A stretch of 7,360 nucleotides of DNA from an uncultured Oscillospiraceae bacterium (lineage in GTDB: Bacteria; Bacillota_A; Clostridia; Oscillospirales; Oscillospiraceae): contig CAKUMR010000055.1 in the NCBI GenBank assembly GCA_934667865.1, positions 1 to 7,360 on the forward strand, read 5' to 3'. A program made the translations under genes and the position numbers. Shown here piece after piece: positions 1 to 5,157 of this stretch (position 1 is its first letter; each line of letters starts with the position of its first letter). Under the pieces are notes generated by a model. It was not told where the DNA came from and searched no databases. It saw nothing but the letters and a program-made list of their open reading frames with translations.

Positions 1-278
1 ATACGCTTTGAATAATTCAACGACTCTAAGATGATTTTGTCTGTCTGATCTTTCATATCTGCCTCCTCAATAATTCTACCGGACAGCAATTCACTGACGG
101 AAACACCTAAAGCATCCCCAAGGGGTTTTAAAAGCGAAGTATCGGGAAGCCCTTTTCCTGTTTCCCATCGAGAAATTGCTTTATCTGTTACCATGAGTTT
201 TTCGGCTAATTCCTTTTGCGTGTATCCCTTTTGTTTTCGAAGCTCAGCTATAAAGCGGCCTGTTGCATTTGTATCCAT
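1..278 (-). CDS. XRE/Cro-type helix-turn-helix regulator, 3' end cut off by the window edge
   Basis: DNA-binding transcriptional regulator; 92 codons are visible and the frame is still open at base 1, so the C-terminal part is missing. Residues about 9-63 form a classic HTH_3 domain: an LRKQKGYTQKELAEKL helix pair, then VTDKAISRWETGKGLPD with the recognition helix and the conserved W38-E39, then the LGDALGVSVSELL closing helices. The ATG is chosen because GGAGG lies just upstream (complement of 287-292) with normal spacing. In this subfamily the part after the HTH is often a hydrophobic or membrane-anchored tail, but that lies outside the window. A plausible promoter sits at 302-330. The gene and the DNA upstream are visibly AT-richer than the ATP synthase side, which suggests accessory or acquired DNA. 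The fold is clear; the target genes are unknown, and autoregulation is only a guess. Confidence 0.9.
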   Translation of the reverse strand, partial: MDTNATGRFIAELRKQKGYTQKELAEKLMVTDKAISRWETGKGLPDTSLLKPLGDALGVSVSELLSGRIIEEADMKDQTDKIILESLNYSKR

Positions 279-301
279 ATTTTCTGCCTCCTGCTGATTT
301 C

Positions 302-330
302 ATTTTAGCTAACCGTCTGTGAGAATACAA
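302..330 (-). promoter_or_regulatory. Probable SigA promoter of the XRE gene
   Basis: On the minus strand TTGTAT (325-330), a 17-base spacer and TAAAAT (302-307) form a reasonable vegetative promoter. It would start transcription near base 295, leaving a leader of about 17 bases that includes the ribosome site. A perfect 8-base palindrome TTAGCTAA (305-312) overlaps the -10 box and could be an operator for the XRE protein. The operator idea is inference. Confidence 0.5.
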
Positions 331-331
331 T

Positions 332-482
332 CTATGGATCGTAGAGTTGGCGCTCATCATGTGGTTCCGGCGGGTGATTCTCGTCGGGTTTCCCCATTCT
401 TCTCTTGTCAATAGGTTTTCTGCGCCTGTCTTTTGAAAACGTCCCATTTTGCCGCTGTTTCCATATACGACATATATTCTGT
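332..482 (-). pseudogene. Probable decayed small helix-turn-helix (excisionase-like) gene
   Basis: No intact gene is present. One minus-strand frame (starting at 473, stopping at 408) reads MSYMETAAKWDVFKRQAQ. This resembles the start of the small HTH proteins common in clostridial mobile elements, which typically read like 'MSVKETAAKWGISERRVQ'. That frame stops at once. The next frame continues over the following bases with KPIDKRRMGKPDENHP, ending at 332; it resembles the 'EKPxDKR..' tail of the same proteins. The middle of the domain (the recognition and wing part, usually around 20 residues) appears to be missing. A deletion plus frameshift would explain both pieces. The resemblance is from memory of the family, not from a search. 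The stretch could instead be non-coding leader between the upstream promoter and the XRE gene. Confidence 0.35.
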
Positions 483-485
483 TGT

Positions 486-500
486 GAAAACGCCGTTTTC
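486..500. repeat. Inverted repeat GAAAACG-C-CGTTTTC, operator candidate
   Basis: Two 7-base arms separated by one base, lying directly on the predicted transcription start of the promoter at 507-535. Further copies of the arm lie at 435-441, 518-524 and 585-591. Arm length, position and repetition suit a repressor operator. The neighbouring XRE protein is the natural candidate to bind it, but that is inference. Confidence 0.5.
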
Positions 501-506
501 ATGACA

Positions 507-535
507 ATTATATACTGGAAAACGAAGAATAACAA
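507..535 (-). promoter_or_regulatory. Strong SigA-type promoter, minus strand, with overlapping operator-like repeats
   Basis: TTGTTA (530-535), a 17-base spacer and TATAAT (507-512) match the vegetative consensus closely, predicting a start near base 500. The predicted start falls on a near-perfect palindrome GAAAACGCCGTTTTC (486-500). The same heptamer GAAAACG also lies in the promoter spacer (518-524). The nearest intact downstream gene is the XRE regulator, about 220 bases away, so this may be its distal promoter or the promoter of the decayed gene at 332-482. An ATG at 502-500 coincides with the start point, so any product from it would be leaderless; I do not call it a gene. Confidence 0.6.
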
Positions 536-542
536 TAGAGGG

Positions 543-605
543 GGAGCGAATAAAAGAAGTTAGTTGGGTCCTGTATTGCGAGGGCGTTTTCACGCCCAAC
601 GCTCC
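543..605. other. Nested inverted repeats, possible structured element
   Basis: An outer pair GGAGCG (543-548) / CGCTCC (600-605) encloses a hairpin GGGCG (582-586) / CGCCC (593-597). A competing pair GTTGGG (563-568) / CCCAAC (595-600) cannot form together with the inner hairpin or with the innermost base of the outer stem. No gene covers this stretch. It could be a folded RNA leader, a recombination site remnant or chance; I cannot tell which. Confidence 0.25.
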
Positions 606-628
606 ACGTTACCACTTGGTTTTTGAGC

Positions 629-658
629 AAAAAACCGCAGTTCTTTTCAAACTGCGGT
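629..658 (-). terminator. Rho-independent terminator, minus strand
   Basis: Perfect 9-base-pair stem ACCGCAGTT (634-642) / AACTGCGGT (650-658) with a 7-base loop. On the minus strand it is followed by a run of six T (629-634). It lies about 120 bases beyond the stop of the DMT transporter gene and is the clearest end point for that operon. Confidence 0.8.
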
Positions 659-672
659 ATGGCAATATGCAG

Positions 673-706
673 AAAGGGACGCTACCAACCTGATAGCGTC
701 CCTTTT
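673..706 (-). terminator. Hairpin terminator, first of a tandem pair after the DMT gene
   Basis: Perfect 12-base-pair stem AAAGGGACGCTA (673-684) / TAGCGTCCCTTT (694-705) with a 9-base loop. Its T tracts are short on both strands (TTTC on minus, TTTT on plus), so it may act in both directions. With the stronger hairpin at 629-658 it forms a double stop for the minus-strand operon. Confidence 0.65.
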
Positions 707-779
707 GCTCGGTTATTTGGTTGCAATTTGGTCTCCTGCCGTCCATAAACGCGATGAATCTGATGCTTTTGCTTATCAA

Positions 780-1700
780 TTAAATGTCGTAAATGCCCAG
801 CAGAACGATGCCGATGACGACCAGCGCGATCATCAGATAATGCTTCCACGACAGCTTTTCCTTCAGGAAAATGCGGCCCCAGACCGCCGAAAGCACACAG
901 TAGGCGGAAATGATGGGCGCAGACATCATAACATGATCTTCATCCGCCAGAGCGTAGATGTAGAAAAGCTGGCCGACCGTTTCGCAGGCGGCGCCGATGT
1001 ATTTTGGAAGCTCCAGCCTGAAGGTGAACTTTTTGCGGCGGATCAGCAGATAGGCAAGGCAGCCCAGGCCGGCGGCCAGAAAGGTCAGCTCGTAGGCGAC
1101 GTTCGCAGAGTCTTCGTTGAGCGTTTCCAGCACCAGAGAATCGGCAAAGGTGCCGGCGGCATCCAGAAGACAATAGGCAATCGGCAGACAGATGGCCAGC
1201 CAGCTTTTGGCGTACTTGCGGTTGGCGTGCTCCTGACGGCGCGCGCGCAGCTCGTCGTCCTCCCGCGCCTCGACGATGCCGAGGCCGATCACGCCGGTGC
1301 AGACCATCGCAATTGCGCCGATGACCAGCATGGGATTTGCACCATCCAGTGCGGACAGGCCGCCCGTCAGCAGACACAATACGGCGACCAGGGCACCGGA
1401 GGAATTGCAGATGGGCGAAGAAATTGAAAGCTCAATATAGCGCAGGCCAACATAGCCCAGCGCCATGGAAAGGATGTACAGCAGCGACACAGGCAGGTAA
1501 GTCCAGATGACGTCCCACGAAATGGCGACATTGCGAAAAAAGATCATGTATGCTGCGTGCAGACCCATCACGAGGCCGACGGCGACTACCATTTTCAGAT
1601 GCGCTGCACGGTCCTCCTGACCGCAGCAGCCGATTTTGGAAAACAGATCCGAGCCGCTCCAGAAAAGAAGAGCGGTTAGCGCAAACCAGAACCAATTCAT
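780..1700 (-). CDS. EamA/DMT-family membrane transporter
   Basis: Integral membrane permease of the drug/metabolite transporter superfamily, 306 residues, the usual size for a two-EamA-domain protein with about ten membrane helices. The N-terminus MNWFWFALTALLFWSGSDLF is a typical first EamA helix. A charged cytoplasmic stretch (REDDELRARRQEHANRKY) separates the two halves. The last domain ends in SAPIISAYCVLSAVWGRIFLKEKL plus a final hydrophobic helix, the hallmark C-terminal EamA pattern. The ATG at 1700 is chosen over upstream starts because GGAGG lies 7 bases before it (complement of 1708-1712) and the start overlaps the stop of the upstream PLP-enzyme gene as ATGA. Members of the family export amino acids and related metabolites. 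An amino-acid or sulfur-compound substrate would fit the neighbour, but the substrate cannot be read from sequence. Confidence 0.88.
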   Translation of the reverse strand: MNWFWFALTALLFWSGSDLFSKIGCCGQEDRAAHLKMVVAVGLVMGLHAAYMIFFRNVAISWDVIWTYLPVSLLYILSMALGYVGLRYIELSISSPICNSSGALVAVLCLLTGGLSALDGANPMLVIGAIAMVCTGVIGLGIVEAREDDELRARRQEHANRKYAKSWLAICLPIAYCLLDAAGTFADSLVLETLNEDSANVAYELTFLAAGLGCLAYLLIRRKKFTFRLELPKYIGAACETVGQLFYIYALADEDHVMMSAPIISAYCVLSAVWGRIFLKEKLSWKHYLMIALVVIGIVLLGIYDI

Positions 1701-2986
1701 TTTATTACCTCCGGAAGTTTTGCAAGGCCGGCTTCCACCAGCTTCTGTACGGAAAGAAGAATACCGAGCTTTGCATGATACCAAGTCAGGCCGCCCTGAA
1801 AATAGACGGCATAGGGGGGACGGATGGGGCCGTCGGCCGACAGCTCAATGGACGAGCCCTGCACGAAGGCGCCGGCGGCCATGATGACCTCGTCCTCATA
1901 GCCGGGCATTGCCCAGGGCATGGGGTCGGCGTAGCTGTCCACCGGAGCGGCGGACTGGATGCCCTTGCAGAAGGCAATCATGCCCTCCCGGGAGCCGAGC
2001 TCCACGGCCTGAATGATGTCGTGGCGGCTTTCGCTGCCGTTCGGCACGACGCGGAAGCCCATGCACTCATAGAGATTCGCCGCGAAGATCGCGCCCTTGA
2101 GGGCGGAGGCGACGACCGTCGGCGCAAGGAAAAAGCCCTGATAGAAAGCGGGCATCAGGCCGAGATTTGCGCCGACCTCCTGCCCGAGGCCGGGTGCGGA
2201 GAGCCGGTAGGCGCAGCGTCGGACGTAGGCTTCCCTGCCGCAGATGTAGCCGCCGATGGGGGCCAGGCCGCCGCCGGGATTCTTGATCAGGCTGCCGACG
2301 ACCATGTCTGCGCCGACATCGCTGGGCTCTATTGTTTCGACAAATTCGCCGTAGCAGTTGTCCACCATGCAGATGATGTCCGGCTTGATGGATTTCAGGA
2401 AGGCGATCAGCTCACCGATCTGCTTGACCGAGAAGGTCGGACGGGTGGCGTAGCCCTTGCTGCGCTGGATGGTCGCGAGCTTGGTGCGCTCGTTGACCGC
2501 GGCGCGGATGGCGTCATAATCAAAGGTACCCTCCGGCGTCAGGTCGACCTGACGGTAGCTCACACCGTATTCCTTCAAAGAGCAGGTCGACGGGCGGATA
2601 CCGATGACCTCCTCCAGCGTATCATAGGGCGCACCGACGGGAGAGAGCAGCTCGTCGCCGGGCAGCAGATTGGCGGACAGGGCGACGGTCAGCGCATGCG
2701 TGCCGCAGGTGATCTGCGGGCGGACGAGAGCGGCTTCCGTGTGGAAGGTGTCGGCATAGACCTTTTCCAGCACGTCGCGGCCGACGTCGTCATAGCCGTA
2801 GCCGGTCGTGGCGGCGAAGCAGGACGCACCTACGCGGTTTTTCTGCATGGCAGCGATGACCTTGGCCTGATTATATTCCGCCACGGCGTCCACCGCGGCA
2901 AAGCGCTCCCGCAGCCCGGCCAGAATGGTTTCTCCATAGGCATAGACCGCCGGGGAAACGCCGAGCTGCAAATACAAATCTTTCAT
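1697..2986 (-). CDS. PLP-dependent enzyme, methionine gamma-lyase / aluminum-resistance family (YnbB-like)
   Basis: Cytosolic PLP enzyme of 429 residues, full length for the Alum_res family, which belongs to the Cys/Met-metabolism fold-type I enzymes. Visible landmarks: a CGTHALTVAL segment (94-103) in the cofactor phosphate-binding area; MVDNCYGEF (207-215), whose D209 is the likely Asp pairing with the pyridine nitrogen; and GSLIKNPGGG (231-240), whose K235 is the likely Schiff-base lysine. IQRSKGY (173-179) is also typical of the family. Database names include cystathionine beta-lyase-like, methionine gamma-lyase-like and 'aluminum resistance', but the true reaction is poorly established. 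GGAGG (complement of 2994-2998) precedes the ATG by 7 bases. The start overlaps the AbrB-type gene's stop (ATGA), and its own stop overlaps the transporter start in the same way, so all three are probably translationally coupled. Confidence 0.9.
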   Translation of the reverse strand: MKDLYLQLGVSPAVYAYGETILAGLRERFAAVDAVAEYNQAKVIAAMQKNRVGASCFAATTGYGYDDVGRDVLEKVYADTFHTEAALVRPQITCGTHALTVALSANLLPGDELLSPVGAPYDTLEEVIGIRPSTCSLKEYGVSYRQVDLTPEGTFDYDAIRAAVNERTKLATIQRSKGYATRPTFSVKQIGELIAFLKSIKPDIICMVDNCYGEFVETIEPSDVGADMVVGSLIKNPGGGLAPIGGYICGREAYVRRCAYRLSAPGLGQEVGANLGLMPAFYQGFFLAPTVVASALKGAIFAANLYECMGFRVVPNGSESRHDIIQAVELGSREGMIAFCKGIQSAAPVDSYADPMPWAMPGYEDEVIMAAGAFVQGSSIELSADGPIRPPYAVYFQGGLTWYHAKLGILLSVQKLVEAGLAKLPEVIK

Positions 2987-3222
2987 TTATTTTCCTCCAT
3001 CTCCTGAAATACGCGGCGCGCCATATCGCTGACGACCTCCGGCCGCGTCACAATGATTCCGCTTTTCTCGTCTCCGAGAATGAGCAGCGTGTCGCCCGGC
3101 TGAATCCCGAACAGTGCCCGCGCGTCCTTGGGAATGACGATCTGGCCGCGTTCCCCGACCTTTGCGGTGCCGAAAACGTGCCGTCCGTGCGCCATGCCAA
3201 GCAAGTGCTTTCCTCCGGCCAT
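2983..3222 (-). CDS. AbrB/MazE/SpoVT-type DNA-binding regulator
   Basis: Small transcription factor of 79 residues, first gene of the three-gene minus-strand operon. Residues about 18-60 form a SpoVT-AbrB swapped-hairpin domain: GTAKVGERGQIVIPKDAR, then FGIQPGDTLLILGDEKSGIIV. This is the classic 'GQIVIPK..R..L.I.PGD' signature. An N-terminal lead-in (MAGGKHLLGMAHGRHVF) and a short C-terminal helix flank the domain. The first ATG is preferred because GGAGG (complement of 3228-3232) lies 5 bases upstream; Met10 is a weaker alternative. MazE antitoxins share this fold, but the next gene is a metabolic enzyme, not a toxin, so a local regulator is more likely. Its operator is unknown; a tandem repeat in the leader at 3232-3249 is one candidate for autoregulation. 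Confidence 0.9.
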   Translation of the reverse strand: MAGGKHLLGMAHGRHVFGTAKVGERGQIVIPKDARALFGIQPGDTLLILGDEKSGIIVTRPEVVSDMARRVFQEMEENK

Positions 3223-3231
3223 GGCTGCCTC

Positions 3232-3249
3232 CTTTTCATACTTTTCATA
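3232..3249 (-). repeat. Tandem 9-base repeat TATGAAAAG x2 in the leader of the AbrB-type gene
   Basis: Two exact, adjacent copies lie between the predicted transcription start (near 3257) and the start codon. The second copy runs into the ribosome site (AAAAGGAGG). The arrangement would let a DNA- or RNA-binding factor, possibly the AbrB-type protein, affect transcription or ribosome access. The function is inference. Confidence 0.6.
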
Positions 3250-3263
3250 TTTGTGCGAAGAAT

Positions 3264-3292
3264 ATTGTAGCAGGCACGAGGGCGCTTGTCAA
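3264..3292 (-). promoter_or_regulatory. Near-consensus SigA promoter for the AbrB - PLP enzyme - DMT operon
   Basis: On the minus strand TTGACA (3287-3292), exactly 17 bases, then TACAAT (3264-3269). Only one base differs from the ideal vegetative promoter. Predicted start near 3257 gives a leader of about 35 bases to the AbrB-type ATG. Such a strong core promoter suggests that control comes from repression rather than activation. Confidence 0.85.
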
Positions 3293-3425
3293 TGCTGCGG
3301 GAGCGAATTGCAGCGGAGAAATCCATCGAAAGATATTGATATATATTTACAGGTAGTTCAGGCACCGCCTGCGGGTCACACAGGAAAACATAGGTAATGA
3401 AAGACTTGTTACTTGCGATTTTGAA

Positions 3426-3441
3426 CATTTTGCACAAAATG
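3426..3441. repeat. Inverted repeat CATTTTG-CA-CAAAATG
   Basis: Perfect 7-base arms around a 2-base centre, in the divergent intergenic region. One arm sequence (CATTTTG) recurs at 3567-3573, inside the ATP synthase promoter spacer. The size and symmetry suit a dimeric regulator's operator. No known consensus is claimed. Confidence 0.4.
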
Positions 3442-3445
3442 CCTG

Positions 3446-3476
3446 AAAAACGGGCAGCGCCTTGCAAATGCCCGTT
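3446..3476 (-). terminator. Terminator-like hairpin on the minus strand with no gene before it
   Basis: Stem AACGGGCA (3449-3456) / TGCCCGTT (3469-3476), 8 base pairs with a 12-base loop. On the minus strand it is followed by TTTTT (3446-3450). There is no comparable T run on the plus strand. It points toward the AbrB operon but lies upstream of that operon's promoter, so it may shield it from antisense read-through or end a short RNA. Confidence 0.5.
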
Positions 3477-3553
3477 GTACTGAGATCAACGATGCAATAT
3501 CATAAAGCACATAAGGGCATAACTGTAAAAATGAACAAATTCCGGAAAGAGAG

Positions 3554-3593
3554 TTGCATTTATTTGCATTTTGCGGTATGATATTGCTATAAG
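3554..3593 (+). promoter_or_regulatory. Twin overlapping promoters of the ATP synthase operon
   Basis: Two copies of TTGCAT (3554-3559 and 3564-3569) sit 10 bases apart. The first pairs with TATGAT (3577-3582) over a 17-base spacer. The second pairs with TATAAG (3588-3593) over an 18-base spacer, and that box carries an extended -10 (TGC before it). Predicted starts are near 3590 and 3600, about 30-40 bases before the first gene. The matches are good, but no start site is proven. Confidence 0.6.
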
Positions 3594-3631
3594 GGAAGTG
3601 TTTGGATTCCAGATTCAAACGGGGGTTACAG

Positions 3632-3901
3632 ATGCCGAAAAAGGTATTTCACATTGCTTATGCGGTAAACTATGTACTACAGGCCGGATTTTGCCTGCTC
3701 TGCCCCGGCGGGGTATTTGTTTTGCTGGGGTGGCTGGCAGTGCACCGCTGGGGCGTCGGACGCTGGGCACTGATCGTGGGGATTCTCCTCGGCGTGCTGA
3801 CCGGCGTCTACAGTATGTTCCGCTATATCTTGAAGACAGCTAAAACGTTTGACCCCACCGAAAGCAAAGGAGGAAAGCCGCATGACGGAAAAACCGGATA
3901 G
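3632..3901 (+). CDS. atpZ: AtpZ/AtpI-family small membrane protein, first gene of the ATP synthase operon
   Basis: Small membrane protein of 89 residues with two predicted helices (about 16-37 and 43-65). The second holds the family-like pattern GILLGVLTGVYSMFRYILK. Length, topology and place at the head of an atp operon fit AtpZ, an accessory proposed to form an ion (Ca/Mg) channel with AtpI and to aid c-ring or complex assembly. The ATG at 3632 is chosen because GGGGG (3621-3625) precedes it by 6 bases; an in-frame TTG at 3602 would add ten polar residues and falls almost on the predicted transcription start. The hydrophilic tail overlaps the next gene by 20 bases. Sequence conservation in this family is low, so the name rests on topology and context as much as on motifs. 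Confidence 0.75.
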   Translation: MPKKVFHIAYAVNYVLQAGFCLLCPGGVFVLLGWLAVHRWGVGRWALIVGILLGVLTGVYSMFRYILKTAKTFDPTESKGGKPHDGKTG

Positions 3902-4352
3902 GGGACAGGAAATACCGGAGCTTTTCCCGGAACTTTCCCCGAAAACCAGAAAGAACTTCTGCTCCGTGCTGGCGGAGATGTGGCCCATCTTTCCGGCGGA
4001 AATCCTGCTGAGCGGTGTGATGCTGGGCGTGTATGCCGTCATCGGCCGCTGGAGCGTGAAGATCCTCTGGAGCGCGGCGCTCGGCACGGGGCTTGTCCTG
4101 CTGAACTTCGCGGTGATGATCTTTTCCCTGATCCTTGCAGAACGGGCCAGCTCTCCGGCGAGGGGTCAGCTCGTGGCGCGCGGCAATTTCATGCTGCGCA
4201 TGATCGTGCTGATCGTCGTTCTGGTGCTGGCACTCAAGAGCGGAAACTTTGATCCGCTGGCGACCCTGCTGCCGCTGTGCTTCATGCGCATCGCGCTGTT
4301 CTCCGGGACGCTGATCAAAAAGAAAAAAACCAATAACAGAGGTGAAAATTGA
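3882..4352 (+). CDS. atpI: ATP synthase subunit I-like membrane protein
   Basis: Membrane protein of 156 residues with a polar N-terminus (about 1-30), four predicted helices (about 36-55, 62-85, 102-120, 123-143) and a lysine-rich C-terminus. This is the topology of AtpI, the accessory upstream of atpB that assists c-ring assembly and may move Mg2+. Sequence identity among AtpI proteins is weak, so position carries much of the call. AAAGGAGG (3866-3873) lies 8 bases before the ATG, which overlaps the end of the atpZ-like gene. Its TGA shares one base with the atpB start (TGATG), so translation of the two is likely linked. Confidence 0.75.
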   Translation: MTEKPDRGQEIPELFPELSPKTRKNFCSVLAEMWPIFPAEILLSGVMLGVYAVIGRWSVKILWSAALGTGLVLLNFAVMIFSLILAERASSPARGQLVARGNFMLRMIVLIVVLVLALKSGNFDPLATLLPLCFMRIALFSGTLIKKKKTNNRGEN

Positions 4353-5116
4353 TGGAAAACGTCGGCAAGGGCGCAAGTACGCTGTTTGAATTCTCGTTCT
4401 TCGGACTGTTCGACGTAACGATCACGGAGACGGCGGTGTCTGCTTTCGTTGTGATGATCCTGCTGATCCTCGTAAGCTGGCTGCTCGGCCGGAATCTGAA
4501 AAAGCGTCCGGGCAGGATGCAGTGCGTGACGGAAAAGGGCGTTACCGCTCTTTATAATATGGTCAGCACCACCATGGGCGAGCACAACATCGGATTTGCC
4601 CCGTATATCGGCGCGCTGTTCCTGTCCTCGGTCTTCGGCTCGCTGATCGGCATGACGGGCTTCCTCAAGAGTACGACCGCTGATCTCAGCACGACGCTTG
4701 CGTGGGCACTGGTCACAACGGCGCTGGTCTGGTACAACACCATCAAGCGTAACGGCATCCTCGGCTGGCTCAAGGGCTTCACGGAGCCGATTGTCGTTAT
4801 GACTCCGATGAACCTCGTCAGCGAGATCGCGCAGCCGATGTCTCTGGCCTTCCGTCATTTCGGCAATGTCGCTGGCGGCGGCGTTCTGACCAGTCTGATC
4901 TACGCGGCGCTGGCGCTGGCCAGCTCTGCGGCGCTGAGCTGGGTGCCGAATGAGATCATCCGCAATATCCCGATTTTGCAGGTCGGCATTCCGGCCTTCC
5001 TGTCGATCTATTTTGACCTGTTCTCCGGCTGTATTCAGGCGCTGGTGTTCTGTATGCTGACCATGGTCTACGTGGGTGCGGCCTGCCCGCCCCCAGAGGA
5101 GAAGGAAGAAGCGTAA
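4352..5116 (+). CDS. atpB: ATP synthase Fo subunit a
   Basis: Stator channel subunit of the membrane motor, 254 residues, normal length. It provides the ion half-channels next to the c-ring. SLAFRHFGNVAGG (164-176) contains R168, the essential arginine equivalent to E. coli Arg210. The TTADLSTTLAWAL segment (108-120) matches the conserved 'P-ADVN-TL' helix. Q229 in the last helix lies in the conserved SGCIQALVFCMLTMVYV region. GAGGTGA (4339-4345) precedes the ATG; an in-frame TTG one codon earlier is not needed. The C-terminus ends in a hydrophilic tail with three consecutive prolines (246-248) followed by acidic residues. It is followed by atpE after a 41-base AT-rich spacer. Identification is secure. 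Confidence 0.97.
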   Translation: MENVGKGASTLFEFSFFGLFDVTITETAVSAFVVMILLILVSWLLGRNLKKRPGRMQCVTEKGVTALYNMVSTTMGEHNIGFAPYIGALFLSSVFGSLIGMTGFLKSTTADLSTTLAWALVTTALVWYNTIKRNGILGWLKGFTEPIVVMTPMNLVSEIAQPMSLAFRHFGNVAGGGVLTSLIYAALALASSAALSWVPNEIIRNIPILQVGIPAFLSIYFDLFSGCIQALVFCMLTMVYVGAACPPPEEKEEA

Positions 5117-5157
5117 GCAAATTTTAATTTATATACAATTTACAGGAGGAACTAATT
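5117..5157 (+). promoter_or_regulatory. AT-rich spacer with strong ribosome site before the c-subunit gene
   Basis: The 41 bases between subunits a and c are strikingly AT-rich compared with the flanking genes and end in AGGAGGA (5144-5150), 8 bases before the ATG. An unstructured U/A-rich leader with a near-perfect ribosome site is the known device in E. coli for making c at about ten copies per complex. The same role is inferred here. Confidence 0.6.

Noticed and set aside
332..502. Leaderless 56-codon minus-strand gene starting at the ATG on the predicted start point
   Set aside because: No ribosome site, arginine/proline-rich sequence without a fold, and the neighbouring frame reads more like a decayed HTH protein.
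705..1427. Plus-strand open frame of 240 codons opposite the DMT transporter gene
   Set aside because: It starts inside a terminator hairpin, has no ribosome site and lies antisense to a membrane protein with a clear domain pattern.
1701..1784. Longer N-terminus for the DMT transporter (start at 1784)
   Set aside because: The extra 28 residues are polar, overlap the PLP enzyme gene and have no ribosome site, while the ATG at 1700 has GGAGG and begins with a membrane helix.
1550..3007. Plus-strand open frame of 485 codons opposite the PLP enzyme gene
   Set aside because: It is antisense to a clearly recognised enzyme, has low-complexity G/A/D/R-rich composition and no family features. Long mirror frames are common in GC-rich coding DNA.
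2983..3222. AbrB/MazE-type gene as antitoxin of a toxin-antitoxin pair
   Set aside because: The adjoining coupled gene is a full-length PLP enzyme, and no small toxin-like gene lies on either side.
3128..3397. Plus-strand open frame of 89 codons across the AbrB-type gene start and its promoter
   Set aside because: Antisense to a recognised gene and its near-consensus promoter, and no known motifs.
3475..3503. Additional plus-strand promoter TTGTAC-17-TATCAT
   Set aside because: The -35 box matches consensus at only three positions and the twin promoters closer to the operon are better.
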